Shown: positions 1 through 9,914, counted from the stretch's first letter. The stretch is DNA of 64,000 nucleotides from Celeribacter indicus (GCF_000819565.1 NZ_CP004393.1:3224001-3288000); one strand, 5' to 3'. Notes: generated from the sequence alone by a model not told the origin. Numbers and translations are program-made.

Positions 1-665
1 CGAATTTCATCCGCGGCTCCATCTCCTATGACGAGACCAACCGGGAAAACGGATCGCTGACGCTCGCGGACGGCACCGTCATCAATTTCAGCAATATCGA
101 GACCGTCATCTGTTTCGCCCGAGGCACGCGCATCGCGACGCCGCAGGGCGCGCGCCGGGTGGAAGACCTGCGCGTCGGCGATCCGGTCGTGACGATGGAC
201 AACGGCATCCAGCGCCTGCGCTGGATCGGTGCGCGCGAGGTGCCCGCGGTCGGGCGTTTCGCCCCGGTGGAGATCGCGGCGGGCGCGCTCGGCAACGAGG
301 CGGCGCTGACCGTCTCGCCGCAGCACCGGATGCTGCTGCGCGGCTGGCGCGCGGACATGCTCTTCGGCACGTCGGAGGTCTTTGCCGCGGCCCGGCACCT
401 CGTCAACGGGCGCACGATCCGGCAGCGGCCGGGCGGCACGGTGTGCTACTACCACCTGATGTTCGACCGTCACGAGGTGATCTTTGCCGAGGGCGCGGCG
501 TCGGAAAGTTTCCACGTCTCTGATTATTCGCTGACCGGCGTCGCGGACCGGGCGCGCGAGGAGTTGTTCGCCCTCTTCCCCGAACTGCGCAGCCTGCCGG
601 GCAGCCATGGCGACACCGCACGCCGCTGTCTCAAATCGCATGAGGCGGAGCTACTGATCGCCTGA
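1..665 (+). CDS. Hint-domain protein, C-terminal part (truncated by window start)
   Basis: The reading frame is open from base 3 and ends at TGA 663-665, so the N-terminus lies outside the window. The visible part starts with a short beta-rich tail and then a Hint (Hedgehog/intein, Hint_2-like) domain. Its signature ICFARGTRIATPQG begins near base 108 with the Cys that would be the domain's first residue; then come VEDLRVGD, the SPQHRM block containing the conserved His, and a FDRHEVIFAEG..ESF end. This resembles the Hint-domain proteins that are common in Rhodobacteraceae and often carry RTX or VCBS repeats. No C-terminal Asn-Cys/Ser splice junction is seen, so inferred function is limited to a possible self-processing module of a large surface or secreted protein. 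A paralogue lies at 16725-17828. Confidence 0.85.
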   Translation, partial: NFIRGSISYDETNRENGSLTLADGTVINFSNIETVICFARGTRIATPQGARRVEDLRVGDPVVTMDNGIQRLRWIGAREVPAVGRFAPVEIAAGALGNEAALTVSPQHRMLLRGWRADMLFGTSEVFAAARHLVNGRTIRQRPGGTVCYYHLMFDRHEVIFAEGAASESFHVSDYSLTGVADRAREELFALFPELRSLPGSHGDTARRCLKSHEAELLIA

Positions 666-712
666 GGCGGAACGGGGCTCCGGGCCTCGCCCGCGCCCCG
701 GCTGCGGAGGGA

Positions 713-1102
713 TCAGCCCGCCGGATCGACGGTGCGGGGGCGTCCTTGGTCATCGACCGCGACCATGGTGAACCGCGCCTCGGTCACCTGCTCCCGCTCG
801 GCGGTGTAGGCGCGCCGGGCCCAGACCTCGATCCGGATCACGACAGAGCTGCGGCCGACATGATCGACGGCGGTATAGACACACAGCGTATCGCCCACCT
901 TGACCGGCTTGCGGAACACGATCTCGTTGGCGGCCACGGTCACGGTGCGCCCGTTGCTGCGCTCATTGGCCCGGATCGCGGCCGCAAGGTCCATCTGGCT
1001 CATCACCCAGCCGCCGAAGATGTCGCCGGCGGCGTTCGTGTCGGCGGGCATCGCCAGGGTGCGCAGGGTCAGTTCCATTCCCTCGGGCGTGTGTCGGGGC
1101 AT
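713..1102 (-). CDS. acyl-CoA thioesterase, YciA/hotdog family
   Basis: This 129-residue protein has the hotdog thioesterase pattern of the YciA/BACH group: an ELTLRTLAMPADTNAAGDIFGGW segment (interrupted here only by description) with the NAAGDIFGGW core near residues 23-32, where the Asp is the likely catalytic residue, followed by VAANEIVFRKPVKVGD. The family hydrolyses short- to medium-chain acyl-CoA to free acid plus CoA in the cytoplasm. Length is normal for the family (about 130 residues). It is convergent with the upstream Hint gene, 47 bp away. Substrate cannot be inferred from sequence. Confidence 0.9.
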   Translation of the reverse strand: MPRHTPEGMELTLRTLAMPADTNAAGDIFGGWVMSQMDLAAAIRANERSNGRTVTVAANEIVFRKPVKVGDTLCVYTAVDHVGRSSVVIRIEVWARRAYTAEREQVTEARFTMVAVDDQGRPRTVDPAG

Positions 1103-1237
1103 GGCGGGTCTCCGTTTGCATCTGCTCGTCCTGCTTCCGACATGGCACGCAGGCGCCCGCGCCTCAAGCCCGCATGCCCGATCGCCGCCGCATACCCGCC
1201 CAGCGGTCCTTGCAGAGCCTGGCGTCCCGGCCCAAAG

Positions 1238-1269
1238 AAAAACCCCCGCCGATCCGGCAGGGGCTTTTT
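1238..1269 (-). terminator. Rho-independent terminator downstream of tRNA-Leu
   Basis: On the minus strand a 9-bp stem (CCCCTGCCG / CGGCGGGGG, one G.T pair) with a GAT loop is followed by GTTTTTC. It begins about 25 bp past the 3' end of the tRNA gene. Confidence 0.8.
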
Positions 1270-1292
1270 CAGTCTCTCCGCGAGGGAGGAGA

Positions 1293-1379
1293 TGGTGCGG
1301 TCGAGAAGACTCGAACTTCCACGGGAGTTACCCCACAGCGACCTCAACGCTGCGCGTCTACCAATTCCGCCACGACCGC
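1293..1379 (-). tRNA. tRNA-Leu (anticodon GAG)
   Basis: The minus strand folds as a class II tRNA. The acceptor stem GCGGTCG (1373-1379) pairs with CGACCGC (1297-1303), followed by discriminator A and an encoded CCA (1293-1295). The D-arm starts TGGCGGAATTGGTAGACGC, the anticodon stem is CAGCG/CGCTG around loop TTGAGGT giving anticodon GAG, there is a long variable arm, and the T-arm contains GTTCGAGTC. GAG reads CTC/CTT leucine codons. It is an isolated gene with its own terminator. Confidence 0.95.
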
Positions 1380-1496
1380 ACTGTCTTGGCTTGGTGAGGG
1401 GCTATCTACCGAAGCGTTCGGGCGATGTGAAGAGGAAAAAGCGCGGCGGCCCGATTTTTTTGCCCGGCCCGCGCCAAGCCCCTGAAACCCCGACGG

Positions 1497-1523
1497 AAAA
1501 AGGCCGCCACGGGGGCGGCCTTT
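1497..1523 (-). terminator. Rho-independent terminator of the peptidoglycan-binding protein gene
   Basis: A GGCCGCC / GGGCGGCC stem with a short ACGG loop, with A-tracts on the plus strand (T-tract in the minus-strand transcript), lies about 26 bp after the stop codon at 1549. Confidence 0.75.
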
Positions 1524-1548
1524 GAGCCCGGTCATGCGGAGTGGTCAT

Positions 1549-2919
1549 TCAGTCCGTCACGGAAAACACCGGAAGCGCGGTGCCCGAGGCCGGAACCACC
1601 GCGGGCGCCTCCTGCGCCGGGACGCCGGTCAGCGACAGGGAGGCCTTTTTCAGCAACCCCGCCCGTTCCGGCTGGCCGGGGGCGAAGACCGCGGGAACGC
1701 CCGCATCGAGTGCCGCGAGGCTGTCGCCATACCAGGCCTGCGCCAGATCGGGGCGCTGGGTCGCACCGACGCCCTGGCTCAGGTGATGGCCGAGCAGCTC
1801 GCCATAGGCGCGCTCGCCCAGGGCGACGAGGATCAGCGAGGAGGCCAGCGCGACATCCAGATTGTCGGTGCGGTAGCCGACCGAAAGGCAGATCTTCGCC
1901 GTGCCCTTGAGCTGCGCCGGGGCCATGCCGGAATTCAGCACGAAATCCGAGGTTTCCGAGAGCACCGCGTCCCGCGGCTTCACCGACAGCGCGGCGATCT
2001 GGGAGGCCATGGCGGGGGCGAGCCCCTCGCACTGGGCGGCGATCTGTTCGGGGGTGAAGCCCGACACTTTCGCGATCATCTCCTCGCCCTGCGAGATCGC
2101 GTAGGTCCGCGCGAGGCAGAACTGTTCGTTGAGCGCCTGGTCGGGATCGGTCATCGACGCCTCGGTGACGAAGCCGCCGTTGGTGTTGGTCAGCAGGGAC
2201 ACCTTGTTGCAATGGGACGCAAGCGAGACCTTCTCCCCCGCGCCGAGGAAATTCGGCATCGCGCCGGGCGCCTTGTCCTCTGCCGGCGCGGCGGCGACAA
2301 AGCTCGGCATGGCGGCCTGCGCGGCGGCGGCGGCCGGGGCGGTTGCCTGCGGCATCACCGGGTTGACGACGACCGTGGTCATGGGGGCGGCGGCCGGTGC
2401 GGCGGCGGGTATCATGGGCTGGGCGCTGCCGGCCGCGCCGCCGGCCATTTCCTGGCGATAGGCCTTCAGGAGGCCGCGCGTGCCGTCCGGGCTCGCGGCG
2501 ATGATCCGGGCGGTCTGCGCCCCGCCCGCCTGGGCGCGGTTGTAGGAGGAGATCAGGAGTTCCTGCTCGAACGGCGTGAGCTGTCCCGTGGCGGGATAGC
2601 CGAGATAGACCTGATAGGAGGACACGGCGTTGCGCGTCTTCTGGCCGAGCTGGCCATCGACCGTACCGGCGTTGAAACCGAAATAATTGAGCGAGGCCTG
2701 GATCTCCCGCCCCTCCTGCGTGGAGGGCAGGCGCGGACGATAGCTCGTCGCGGGCTGGCGGGTGGTGGTCGCGGTCTTCTTCGGCTGCTGGCTCGCCGCC
2801 CCCAGAAGGCCGCCGATCACCGCGCCGGCGATGAAATCGCCGGTATCGGCCTGAACGCGCGAGGTCGCGCCGATCATGAGCGATGCGGCCAAGGCCGTCG
2901 AAACGAAATACTTGATCAT
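1549..2919 (-). CDS. secreted peptidoglycan-binding domain protein
   Basis: Start at ATG 2917-2919 (protein begins [18 protein letters not shown]) was preferred over an upstream start at 2970. It is preceded by GGAAGGGG at good spacing and gives a Sec signal peptide ending near residue 25. The 456-residue protein then has a glycine-rich [10 protein letters not shown] segment, and a PG_binding_1-like domain at about residues 60-125 ([22 protein letters not shown]). After an Ala/Pro-rich linker comes a C-terminal half with no recognised domain. PG_binding_1 domains anchor proteins to cell wall peptides in the periplasm. No catalytic domain is recognised, so the role is inferred to be wall-associated but unspecified. 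Confidence 0.75.
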   Translation of the reverse strand: MIKYFVSTALAASLMIGATSRVQADTGDFIAGAVIGGLLGAASQQPKKTATTTRQPATSYRPRLPSTQEGREIQASLNYFGFNAGTVDGQLGQKTRNAVSSYQVYLGYPATGQLTPFEQELLISSYNRAQAGGAQTARIIAASPDGTRGLLKAYRQEMAGGAAGSAQPMIPAAAPAAAPMTTVVVNPVMPQATAPAAAAAQAAMPSFVAAAPAEDKAPGAMPNFLGAGEKVSLASHCNKVSLLTNTNGGFVTEASMTDPDQALNEQFCLARTYAISQGEEMIAKVSGFTPEQIAAQCEGLAPAMASQIAALSVKPRDAVLSETSDFVLNSGMAPAQLKGTAKICLSVGYRTDNLDVALASSLILVALGERAYGELLGHHLSQGVGATQRPDLAQAWYGDSLAALDAGVPAVFAPGQPERAGLLKKASLSLTGVPAQEAPAVVPASGTALPVFSVTD

Positions 2920-3128
2920 CGGAATACCCCTTCCGCGAGAAAACCTACAGGATGGCCGAAACTCTATCACGCAGGCGTGAGGACCAAAGCGTTTTCTGCC
3001 CCGCCACCGGATTTTGCCCCTCCCGCCGCCGGAAAATGCCGGCGTTGCCCCGTTTTTGCCCGACCGCCCCTTTTCCCCGCCCGGCCCGCGCAGTAGATCG
3101 GAGCGGCGAGACGGGCGAGGACTGCACG

Positions 3129-3779
3129 ATGGTGGAATGGCGAATCTCCGAGGGGCTGACGGGATACGAGACCGCGCTGGCGCAGATGGAGGCGCGGGCG
3201 GAGGCGATCGCGGCGGGCGAGGCCGGGGAGATGATCTGGCTGCTCGAGCACCCGCCGCTCTATACCGCCGGCACCTCGGCGCGGCGCGAGGATCTCGTCG
3301 ATCCCGACCGCTTTCCCGTGCACCAGACCCGGCGCGGCGGGCAGTATACCTATCACGGGCCGGGACAGCGCGTCGCCTATGCGATGCTCGACCTGAACCG
3401 GCGCGGGCGGGACGTGCGCAAGTTCGTCGCCGACATGGAAGCCTGGGTGATCGCGGCGCTCGCCGAGTTCAACGTGACGGGCGAGATCCGCGACGGCCGC
3501 GTCGGCGTCTGGGTCGTGCGCGACGACAAGCCGCTGACGCCCGCCGGCGGGAAACCCGAGGACAAGATCGCCGCGATCGGCCTGCGGGTCCGCAAATGGG
3601 TCTCCTTCCACGGGCTCGCGATCAATGTCGATCCGGACCTGTCGCATTTCGACGGCATCGTGCCCTGCGGCATCCGCGACCACGGGGTGACCTCGCTCGT
3701 CGATCTCGGGCTTCCGGTGAGCATGGCGGATGTGGATGTCGCGCTGCGGCGCGGCTTCGGCCAGGTCTTCGGCGGCTGA
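3129..3779 (+). CDS. lipB: octanoyltransferase LipB
   Basis: This 216-residue protein transfers the octanoyl group from octanoyl-ACP to lipoyl domains of 2-oxoacid dehydrogenases and GcvH, the first step of protein lipoylation. Family motifs are clear: [10 protein letters not shown] (41-50), [12 protein letters not shown] (69-80), the catalytic Lys in EDKIAAIG (K146) and catalytic Cys in GIVPCGI (C180). The ATG at 3129 fits the family length; an in-frame start at 2952 would add about 60 atypical Pro/Arg-rich residues. It is divergent from the preceding minus-strand gene. Confidence 0.95.
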   Translation: MVEWRISEGLTGYETALAQMEARAEAIAAGEAGEMIWLLEHPPLYTAGTSARREDLVDPDRFPVHQTRRGGQYTYHGPGQRVAYAMLDLNRRGRDVRKFVADMEAWVIAALAEFNVTGEIRDGRVGVWVVRDDKPLTPAGGKPEDKIAAIGLRVRKWVSFHGLAINVDPDLSHFDGIVPCGIRDHGVTSLVDLGLPVSMADVDVALRRGFGQVFGG

Positions 3780-3892
3780 TCCGGCGGCGCCGGAGAGGCG
3801 GCCCCGCGGGTGCGACAATCCATTGCTGGCAGATCGCGCCAGACACGCTATGGTGACGCCCGGACACATGAATCAACGGGAGATTCCACCCA

Positions 3893-4366
3893 ATGACCAA
3901 ACTCTTTGCCTTCACAGCCGCCGCCCTGTTGGCAAGCACCGCCGCAACCTTCGCGCAGGGTGACGCCGCCAATGGCGAGAAGGAATTCCGCAAGTGCAAA
4001 TCCTGCCACATGATCGCCTCCGAGGAGGAAACGTTCGTCAAGGGCGGAAAGACCGGACCCAACCTCCATGGCGTGGTCGGCCGTCCGGTGGCCTCGGTCG
4101 AAGGCTTCAACTACGGTGACGGCATCCTCGCGGTCGGCGCGACCGGCGCGGTCTGGGACGAGGCGTCCCTCGCCGAATACGTGGCCGACCCGACCGAATA
4201 TATCGACACGCATGGCGGTTCCGGCCGCTCGAAGATGACCTTCAAGCTGCCGAAGGGCGGCGAGGACGTCGCGGCCTATCTCGCGACCTTCTCCGAGGAC
4301 GCCCCCGCCGCGGACGAGGCACCGGCCGAGGACGCGCCTGCCGAAGACGCTCCGGCGACGGAATAA
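3893..4366 (+). CDS. cycA: cytochrome c-550 / c2, periplasmic
   Basis: This is a 157-residue soluble class I cytochrome c. A signal peptide (about residues 1-21, ending TFA-Q) is followed by the heme motif CKSCH (35-39), KTGPNLHGVVGR, and an RSKMTF segment whose M115 is the likely sixth iron ligand. The pattern matches Paracoccus cytochrome c-550 and Rhodobacter cytochrome c2, which shuttle electrons from bc1 to cytochrome oxidase. The C-terminus ends in an Ala/Pro/Glu/Asp-rich tail with repeated AEDAP units. It lies directly upstream of ctaD, an oxidase subunit it could reduce. The cycA symbol is by similarity; c-550 and c2 cannot be told apart here. Confidence 0.9.
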   Translation: MTKLFAFTAAALLASTAATFAQGDAANGEKEFRKCKSCHMIASEEETFVKGGKTGPNLHGVVGRPVASVEGFNYGDGILAVGATGAVWDEASLAEYVADPTEYIDTHGGSGRSKMTFKLPKGGEDVAAYLATFSEDAPAADEAPAEDAPAEDAPATE

Positions 4367-4396
4367 GCGCGCCGCCCGCGACGCGACCTGCCAGAC

Positions 4397-4424
4397 CCGC
4401 CGCCCCGTATGAGGCGGCGGTTTT
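4397..4424 (+). terminator. terminator after cytochrome c gene
   Basis: CCGCCGCC / GGCGGCGG 8-bp stem with an 8-nt loop followed by TTTT, 30 bp beyond the cytochrome c stop codon. Confidence 0.8.
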
Positions 4425-4452
4425 GCGTTCTGCACGGGCCGCGCGCGTCCCG

Positions 4453-4465
4453 CGACAAAATGTCG
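4453..4465. promoter_or_regulatory. 13-bp palindrome upstream of ctaD (possible operator)
   Basis: CGACA-AAA-TGTCG is a perfect inverted repeat lying between the cytochrome c terminator and ctaD, about 145 bp before the ctaD start. The site does not match FNR, and no factor is recognised. It could be an operator or chance. Confidence 0.3.
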
Positions 4466-4610
4466 AAAATTCTGCCGCCGCGATGCGCAGAGCGATTGCT
4501 CTCGCCCGCGTGAGGGCTTACAACCTGTTTCAACTCTGCCCATGACTCCCCGGCGAGACCGGAGACCGGCCGGCAGATGCAAGAGACACGCACCAAATCG
4601 GGAGGACCGC

Positions 4611-6302
4611 ATGGCAGACGCAGCCATTCACGGCCACGGACACGAGGACAAACGGGGCTTCTTCACCCGCTGGTTCCTTTCCACCAATCACAAGGATATC
4701 GGGATCCTCTACCTCTTCACGGCCGCCGTGGTGGGGTTCATCTCGGTCTGTTTCACCGTCTACATGCGCCTCGAGCTCATGGATCCGGGCGTCCAGTACA
4801 TGTGCCTCAACGAGGCGGGTGAACCGGCCGCACGGCTCCTGTCGGGCATCGGCGCGGAGGCCTGTACGCCGAACGGCCACCTCTGGAACGTCATGATCAC
4901 CTATCACGGCGTGCTGATGATGTTCTTCGTGGTCATTCCCGCGCTCTTCGGCGGGTTCGGCAACTATTTCATGCCGCTTCAGATCGGCGCGCCGGACATG
5001 GCCTTTCCGCGTCTGAACAACCTGTCCTACTGGCTCTTCGTCTGCGGCGTCGGCCTCGGCATCGCCTCGCTCTTCGCGCCCGGCGGCAACGGCCAGACCG
5101 GCTCCGGCATCGGCTGGGTGCTCTACCCGCCGCTCTCCACCAACGAAGGCGGCTATTCCACCGACCTCGCGATCTTTGCCGTGCACGTCTCCGGCGCCTC
5201 CTCGATCCTCGGCGCGATCAACATGATCACGACGATGCTCAACATGCGCGCGCCGGGCATGACCCTGTTCAAGGTGCCGCTCTTCGCCTGGTCGATCTTC
5301 GTCACCTCCTGGCTGATCCTGCTTTCCCTGCCGGTCCTGGCGGGCGCGATCACCATGCTGCTCACCGACCGCAACTTCGGCACCTCCTTCTTCCAGGCCT
5401 CCGGCGGCGGCGACCCGATCCTCTACCAGCACATCCTGTGGTTCTTCGGCCACCCGGAAGTGTATATCGTGATCCTGCCGGGCTTCGGCATCATCTCCCA
5501 CGTCATCGCCACCTTCTCGAAGAAGCCGATCTTCGGCTACCTGCCGATGGTCTGGGCGCTGATCGCGATCGGCGTGCTCGGCTTCGTCGTCTGGGCGCAC
5601 CACATGTATACGGTCGGCATGTCGCTCAGCCAGCAGACCTACTTCATGCTCGCGACCATGGTCATCGCCGTGCCGACCGGGGTGAAGATCTTCTCCTGGA
5701 TCGCGACGATGTGGGGCGGCTCGCTCGAGTTCAAGACGCCGATGCTCTTTGCCTTCGGCTTCCTGATCCTCTTCACCATCGGCGGCGTGACCGGCGTCGT
5801 GCTGTCGCAGGCGGGCGTGGACCGTGCCTATCACGACACCTATTACGTCGTGGCGCATTTCCACTACACCATGTCGATGGGTGCCGCCTTCTGCATCTTT
5901 GCCGGGGTGTATTTCTACATCGGCAAGATGTCGGGACGCCAATACCCGGAATGGGCGGGCAAGCTGCACTTCTGGCTGTTCTTCATCGGCGTGAACCTCA
6001 CCTTCTTCCCGCAGCACTTCCTCGGCCGCCAGGGCATGCCGCGTCGCTACATCGACTACCCGGAAGCCTTCGCGATGTGGAACAAGGTGTCGTCCTGGGG
6101 CGCGCTGCTGTCCTTCGCCTCGTTCCTCCTGTTCATCGGCATCGTGTTCTACACGCTGCTCGCCGGCCGCCGCGTGACCGAAGCGAACTACTGGAACGAG
6201 TACGCGGACACGCTGGAATGGACCCTGCCCTCCCCGCCGCCGGAGCACACGTTCGAAACGCTCCCGAAGCGTGAGGACTGGGACAAGCACCACGCGCATT
6301 GA
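4611..6302 (+). CDS. ctaD: cytochrome c oxidase subunit I (aa3 type)
   Basis: This 563-residue membrane protein is the catalytic subunit of aa3-type oxidase, which reduces O2 and pumps protons. The start ATG at 4611 has a GGAGGA Shine-Dalgarno. Visible signatures are [11 protein letters not shown] at the N-terminus, ITYHG with the heme a ligand (H99), the HPEVY CuB His/Tyr motif, THH-like WAHHMYTVG, and VVAHFHY with the heme ligands of helix X. About 12 transmembrane segments are expected. An insertion after helix I (about residues 63-88) carries two Cys. Subunits II and III are not in the window, so the gene stands alone next to its probable electron donor, cytochrome c-550. Confidence 0.97.
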   Translation: MADAAIHGHGHEDKRGFFTRWFLSTNHKDIGILYLFTAAVVGFISVCFTVYMRLELMDPGVQYMCLNEAGEPAARLLSGIGAEACTPNGHLWNVMITYHGVLMMFFVVIPALFGGFGNYFMPLQIGAPDMAFPRLNNLSYWLFVCGVGLGIASLFAPGGNGQTGSGIGWVLYPPLSTNEGGYSTDLAIFAVHVSGASSILGAINMITTMLNMRAPGMTLFKVPLFAWSIFVTSWLILLSLPVLAGAITMLLTDRNFGTSFFQASGGGDPILYQHILWFFGHPEVYIVILPGFGIISHVIATFSKKPIFGYLPMVWALIAIGVLGFVVWAHHMYTVGMSLSQQTYFMLATMVIAVPTGVKIFSWIATMWGGSLEFKTPMLFAFGFLILFTIGGVTGVVLSQAGVDRAYHDTYYVVAHFHYTMSMGAAFCIFAGVYFYIGKMSGRQYPEWAGKLHFWLFFIGVNLTFFPQHFLGRQGMPRRYIDYPEAFAMWNKVSSWGALLSFASFLLFIGIVFYTLLAGRRVTEANYWNEYADTLEWTLPSPPPEHTFETLPKREDWDKHHAH

Positions 6303-6323
6303 GCCCGATCCGAAACGACAGGC

Positions 6324-6350
6324 AAGGCCCCGCCCCCGCGGGGCCTTTTC
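6324..6350 (+). terminator. ctaD terminator
   Basis: AAGGCCCCG / CGGGGCCTT hairpin followed by TTCC, starting 22 bp after the ctaD stop. Confidence 0.8.
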
Positions 6351-6487
6351 CGTTCAACCGCCGATGAGTCGGCGGCGCCGTCCCCCGGCGGGCCCCATGC
6401 GGGCGCCCGGCCACCGGCCCCGAAAGCCGGTCGCGAAAACCCGCCGCAGGCAAATTGAGGATGGCGCGGCGGACGCCCCGCGCTAGG

Positions 6488-7048
6488 ATGAGCGAAGGAA
6501 ACGCACGCACCACCATGCCCTATCGCTGGACACCGCCCCATGACGGCCCCCTTCCCCGCCCCGTGCCGGAGGGGGACACGCCCCTGTTGCGCCTCGATCT
6601 CTGGCCGCACCGGTCGCTTCCGGCGCGCGGTTTCGCAGTGGTGATCTGGATCATGTTCGCAGGCGGGCTGATCCCGATCGTGCCCTTCATCGGCACGACG
6701 GCGTTCTGGATCCTCCTCGCCTTCATGATGGCCGCCCTCGCGGCGCTCTGGGCCGCCATCCGGCGCTCGGACCGCGACAGGCTGCGCGAGGAACTTCTCG
6801 TCTGGCCGGACCGGATCACACTGACCCATTGGTCGCAGACGGGCGAGACCTTCGAGTGGGAGGCGAATCCCTACTGGATCCGCCTCTCCCTCCATCCCAC
6901 GGCGGGAAAGGTGGAGCAGTATCTCACGCTGAAGGGCGGTGGGCCGCAGAATGCGCGCGAGGTCGAACTCGGCGCGTTCCTCTCGCCCGAGGAGCGCACC
7001 CGCCTGCGCGACGACCTCGCGCTTCTTCTGGAGCGGCTGCGCGGCTAA
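6488..7048 (+). CDS. DUF2244 membrane protein
   Basis: The protein (about 186 residues from ATG 6488) matches the DUF2244 family: N-terminal LxLWPHRSLPARGF motif, two hydrophobic segments (about residues 50-70 and 73-90), then a soluble domain with LTLGPDR-like LLVWPDRITLTH, WEANPYWIRL and FLSPEERTRLRDDL. The family has no established function; it is common downstream of cytochrome oxidase genes in alphaproteobacteria. An alternative start at ATG 6515 (MPYRWT) fits many homologues. It overlaps the convergent DUF3008 gene by 3 nt. Confidence 0.85.
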   Translation: MSEGNARTTMPYRWTPPHDGPLPRPVPEGDTPLLRLDLWPHRSLPARGFAVVIWIMFAGGLIPIVPFIGTTAFWILLAFMMAALAALWAAIRRSDRDRLREELLVWPDRITLTHWSQTGETFEWEANPYWIRLSLHPTAGKVEQYLTLKGGGPQNAREVELGAFLSPEERTRLRDDLALLLERLRG

Positions 7049-7236
7049 TCCCGGTCGCGGCTGCGCGCGGAAACGTCGCGCAGATCCACTCCCGCCATCT
7101 CCGCCAGCTCGTTCTCGGTGAGGGTCTCGTACATGTTCCTCGAGGCGCCGCGCAGATCGCCCTCCCTCACCTCACCCCGCTTCGCGGCAAGGGCCGTACC
7201 GGCGTCGCGTTTCAAAGGTCTCATTTCCATGTTCAT
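7045..7236 (-). CDS. small DUF3008 family protein
   Basis: This 63-residue basic protein has the DUF3008 pattern: a GTALAAKRGE segment, DLRGASRNMYETLTENELAEMA, and a charged C-terminus. The start at 7236 has a strong AGGAGGAAGG ribosome site. The family is small, soluble and of unknown function. The TAG stop overlaps the TAA of the convergent DUF2244 gene. Confidence 0.85.
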   Translation of the reverse strand: MNMEMRPLKRDAGTALAAKRGEVREGDLRGASRNMYETLTENELAEMAGVDLRDVSARSRDRD

Positions 7237-7309
7237 GGTCCTTCCTCCTTTCCATCACGAAGGACGAACACGAGAGGCGCCGCACTGTTCCCCGTCGCCC
7301 GCGGACAAG

Positions 7310-7337
7310 AAAAAAGCCGCCGAAACCGGCGGCTTTT
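7310..7337 (-). terminator. terminator of the YqeY-like gene
   Basis: AAAAAGCCGCC / GGCGGCTTTT hairpin with a GAAACC loop, 22 bp beyond the minus-strand stop. The T-tract in both directions could also serve the plus strand. Confidence 0.8.
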
Positions 7338-7358
7338 CGTTGAAATCATGGGCGGGTC

Positions 7359-7817
7359 TCAGCCGAGTTTCGCCTTCACGAGCGGTCCGACCGCGCCGAA
7401 ATCCATCTGTCCGGTGTATTTCGACTTCAGAACGCCCATCACCTTGCCCATGTCGCGAATGCTATCGGCACGGGTCTCGGCGATCGCGTCGGACACCGCC
7501 TTCTCGGTCTCCGCGGGCGTGAGCTGACGCGGCAGGAACCCCTCGATCACGGTGATCTCCGCGCGTTCCTTCTCCGCCAGTTCGAGCCGCCCGCCTTCCT
7601 CGAACGCCTTCGCGCTCTCCTGCCGCTGCTTGACCATTTTGCCAAGGATGCCGAGCACTTCGCTGTCGGAAACGCTCTCCTCCTTGCCTTCGCCGCGGGC
7701 GGCGATCTCGCGGTCCTTGATCGCGGCGTTGATCAGGCGCAGGGTGGCCAGCCTTTCGCTGTCCTTTTCCCTCATCGCCTCCTTGAGCGCGGCGTTGATC
7801 CGGTTACGCATATCCAT
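7359..7817 (-). CDS. GatB/YqeY domain protein
   Basis: This 152-residue protein fits the YqeY family: an N-terminal helical part (RLATLRLINAAIKDREI), KMVKQRQESAKAFEEGGR, and a C-terminal helical bundle with EGFLPRQLT and MGKVMGVLKSKYTGQMDFGAVGPLVK, like the GatB tail domain that contacts tRNA. A role in tRNA or amidotransferase biology is often proposed but not shown. It is divergent from carA, an arrangement frequent in Rhodobacterales. ATG 7811 is an alternative start two codons in. Confidence 0.92.
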   Translation of the reverse strand: MDMRNRINAALKEAMREKDSERLATLRLINAAIKDREIAARGEGKEESVSDSEVLGILGKMVKQRQESAKAFEEGGRLELAEKERAEITVIEGFLPRQLTPAETEKAVSDAIAETRADSIRDMGKVMGVLKSKYTGQMDFGAVGPLVKAKLG

Positions 7818-8004
7818 ATGGGCCTCATCCCCTGACGATGTCGCAAGTGCGCACCATACCCAATGCGCCGGACCTTCTCAACCGCTGATGGGAGCGATAA
7901 CATGCGGAAATCGCGGCACCGCAGAAATGCGCCGCGCTCGCCTTGACGCCGCAGGCCGGGTTCCTTAGGTTCCGGCCAATTTTGCCCCTGGAGGAGAGTC
8001 GCGC

Positions 8005-9168
8005 ATGGCATCTGGTCAACAGTCCGGAAAACCGACCGCTTGTCTGGCCCTGGCCGACGGGACGGTCTTCTACGGGAAGGGCTTCGGCGCGACCGGCACC
8101 ACCACTGCCGAGCTGTGCTTCAACACCGCGATGACCGGCTATCAGGAGATCATGACCGATCCCTCCTATGCCGGACAGGTCGTCACCTTCACCTTTCCGC
8201 ATGTCGGCAATGTCGGCGTGAATGCCGAGGACGACGAGACCGCCGACCCGGTCGCCGCGGGCATGGTCGTCAAATGGGACCCGACCGAACCGTCGAACTG
8301 GCGCGCGCAGGAGGAGCTCGGACCCTGGCTCGAAAAGCGGGGCCGCATCGGCATGGGCGGGGTGGACACCCGCCGGCTGACCCGCGCGATCCGCCAGCAG
8401 GGCGCGCCCCATGTCGCCATCGCCCACGATCCCGAGGGCAATTTCGACATCGAGGCCCTCGTTGGACAGGCGCGCAGCTTCTCCGGCCTCGTGGGCCTCG
8501 ACCTCGCCCGCGACGTCACCTGCGCGCAATCCTACAGGTGGGACGAAATGCGGTGGGCCTGGCCCGATGGTTTCCCGAAACGGGAGGGCAAGGGGTTCAA
8601 GGTCGTCGCCGTCGATTTCGGCGCGAAACGCAACATCCTGCGCTGCCTCGCCTCGGCGGGCTGCGACGTCACCGTGCTCCCGGCCACCGCCACCGCCGAG
8701 GAGGTGCTGGCCCATGAGCCCGACGGCGTCTTCCTGTCGAACGGTCCGGGCGACCCGGCGGCGACGGGCACATATGCCGTGCCGATGATCCAGGGCGTGC
8801 TGGAGCGCGACCTGCCGGTCTTCGGCATCTGCCTCGGCCACCAGATGCTTGCCCTCGCCCTCGGCGCCAAGACGATCAAGATGAACCACGGCCACCATGG
8901 CGCCAACCATCCGGTGAAGGATCTCGACACCGGCAAGGTCGAGATCACCTCGATGAACCACGGCTTCACGGTCGATGCGCAATCGCTGCCCGCCGGGGTG
9001 AAGGAGACCCATATCTCGCTCTTCGACGGCTCGAACTGCGGCATCGCGCTCGAGGGACGTCCGGTGTTTTCGGTGCAGTACCACCCCGAGGCCTCGCCGG
9101 GGCCGATGGACAGCTACTATCTCTTCGAGCGCTTCGCTGCGGCGATGGCAGCGCGCGAAACCGCCTGA
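8005..9168 (+). CDS. carA: carbamoyl-phosphate synthase small (glutaminase) subunit
   Basis: CarA (387 residues) hydrolyses glutamine and channels ammonia to CarB for carbamoyl phosphate, feeding arginine and pyrimidine synthesis. The N-terminal CPSase small domain contains ADGTVFYGKGFGA and TGYQE. The C-terminal class I glutaminase contains SNGPGDP (245-251), the nucleophile in FGICLGHQ (C276), and H360/E362 in QYHPEAS. Start ATG 8005 follows GGAGGAG. carB is not in the window. Confidence 0.97.
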   Translation: MASGQQSGKPTACLALADGTVFYGKGFGATGTTTAELCFNTAMTGYQEIMTDPSYAGQVVTFTFPHVGNVGVNAEDDETADPVAAGMVVKWDPTEPSNWRAQEELGPWLEKRGRIGMGGVDTRRLTRAIRQQGAPHVAIAHDPEGNFDIEALVGQARSFSGLVGLDLARDVTCAQSYRWDEMRWAWPDGFPKREGKGFKVVAVDFGAKRNILRCLASAGCDVTVLPATATAEEVLAHEPDGVFLSNGPGDPAATGTYAVPMIQGVLERDLPVFGICLGHQMLALALGAKTIKMNHGHHGANHPVKDLDTGKVEITSMNHGFTVDAQSLPAGVKETHISLFDGSNCGIALEGRPVFSVQYHPEASPGPMDSYYLFERFAAAMAARETA

Positions 9169-9241
9169 CGGCGACGGCGACAGGATCGGAAGACGGCCCG
9201 CGCGGCATCGCCGCACGATGGCAGCGGGCGCTTTCCGACGC

Positions 9242-9602
<361 letters not shown>

Positions 9603-9914
9603 AAGAACGTGGAGGGCATGGGAACAATCCTCCCGTGCCCTCACCGCTAAATCCGGCATGTCAATGCCAGCGGGGGTGAAGGTCCGCACGGGCGGCAGGT
9701 CGACCGGATCTGACTGCCGCACCCTGGGCCGGTTCCGGCGAGCCGGGGGACATCCTCCGGCAGGGGATCATCGGAACGCGTGCGACCGGCGGGATCTCCC
9801 GCCGTTTTTCCATCTCCGGTTAACGGCATTTTAACCCGGCACGGACAACGGTGAGCCATCGCCGGTCCATCACTCCGACCGCGCGGCAACGCAGGGTCAG
9901 GATCGCGGGGTCAG
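9603..9914. other. intergenic region with two hairpins
   Basis: No convincing gene. A 12-bp stem (9612-9623 with 9631-9642, loop 7 nt, one G.T) follows the hydrolase remnant, and a GGCGGG/CCCGCC hairpin with TTTTT lies at 9788-9809. The last 70 bp before the glycosyltransferase gene include TTAACGGCATTTTAA. Confidence 0.5.
9788..9809 (+). terminator. Rho-independent terminator
   Basis: GGCGGG / CCCGCC stem with an ATCT loop, then GTTTTT. It probably ended transcription of the now broken hydrolase gene. Confidence 0.65.

Noticed and set aside
4530..6299. 589-codon minus-strand ORF opposite ctaD
   Set aside because: It is the mirror of the strongly conserved ctaD, with Arg/His/Gly/Glu-rich low-complexity translation and no family match; GC-rich codon bias keeps antisense frames open.
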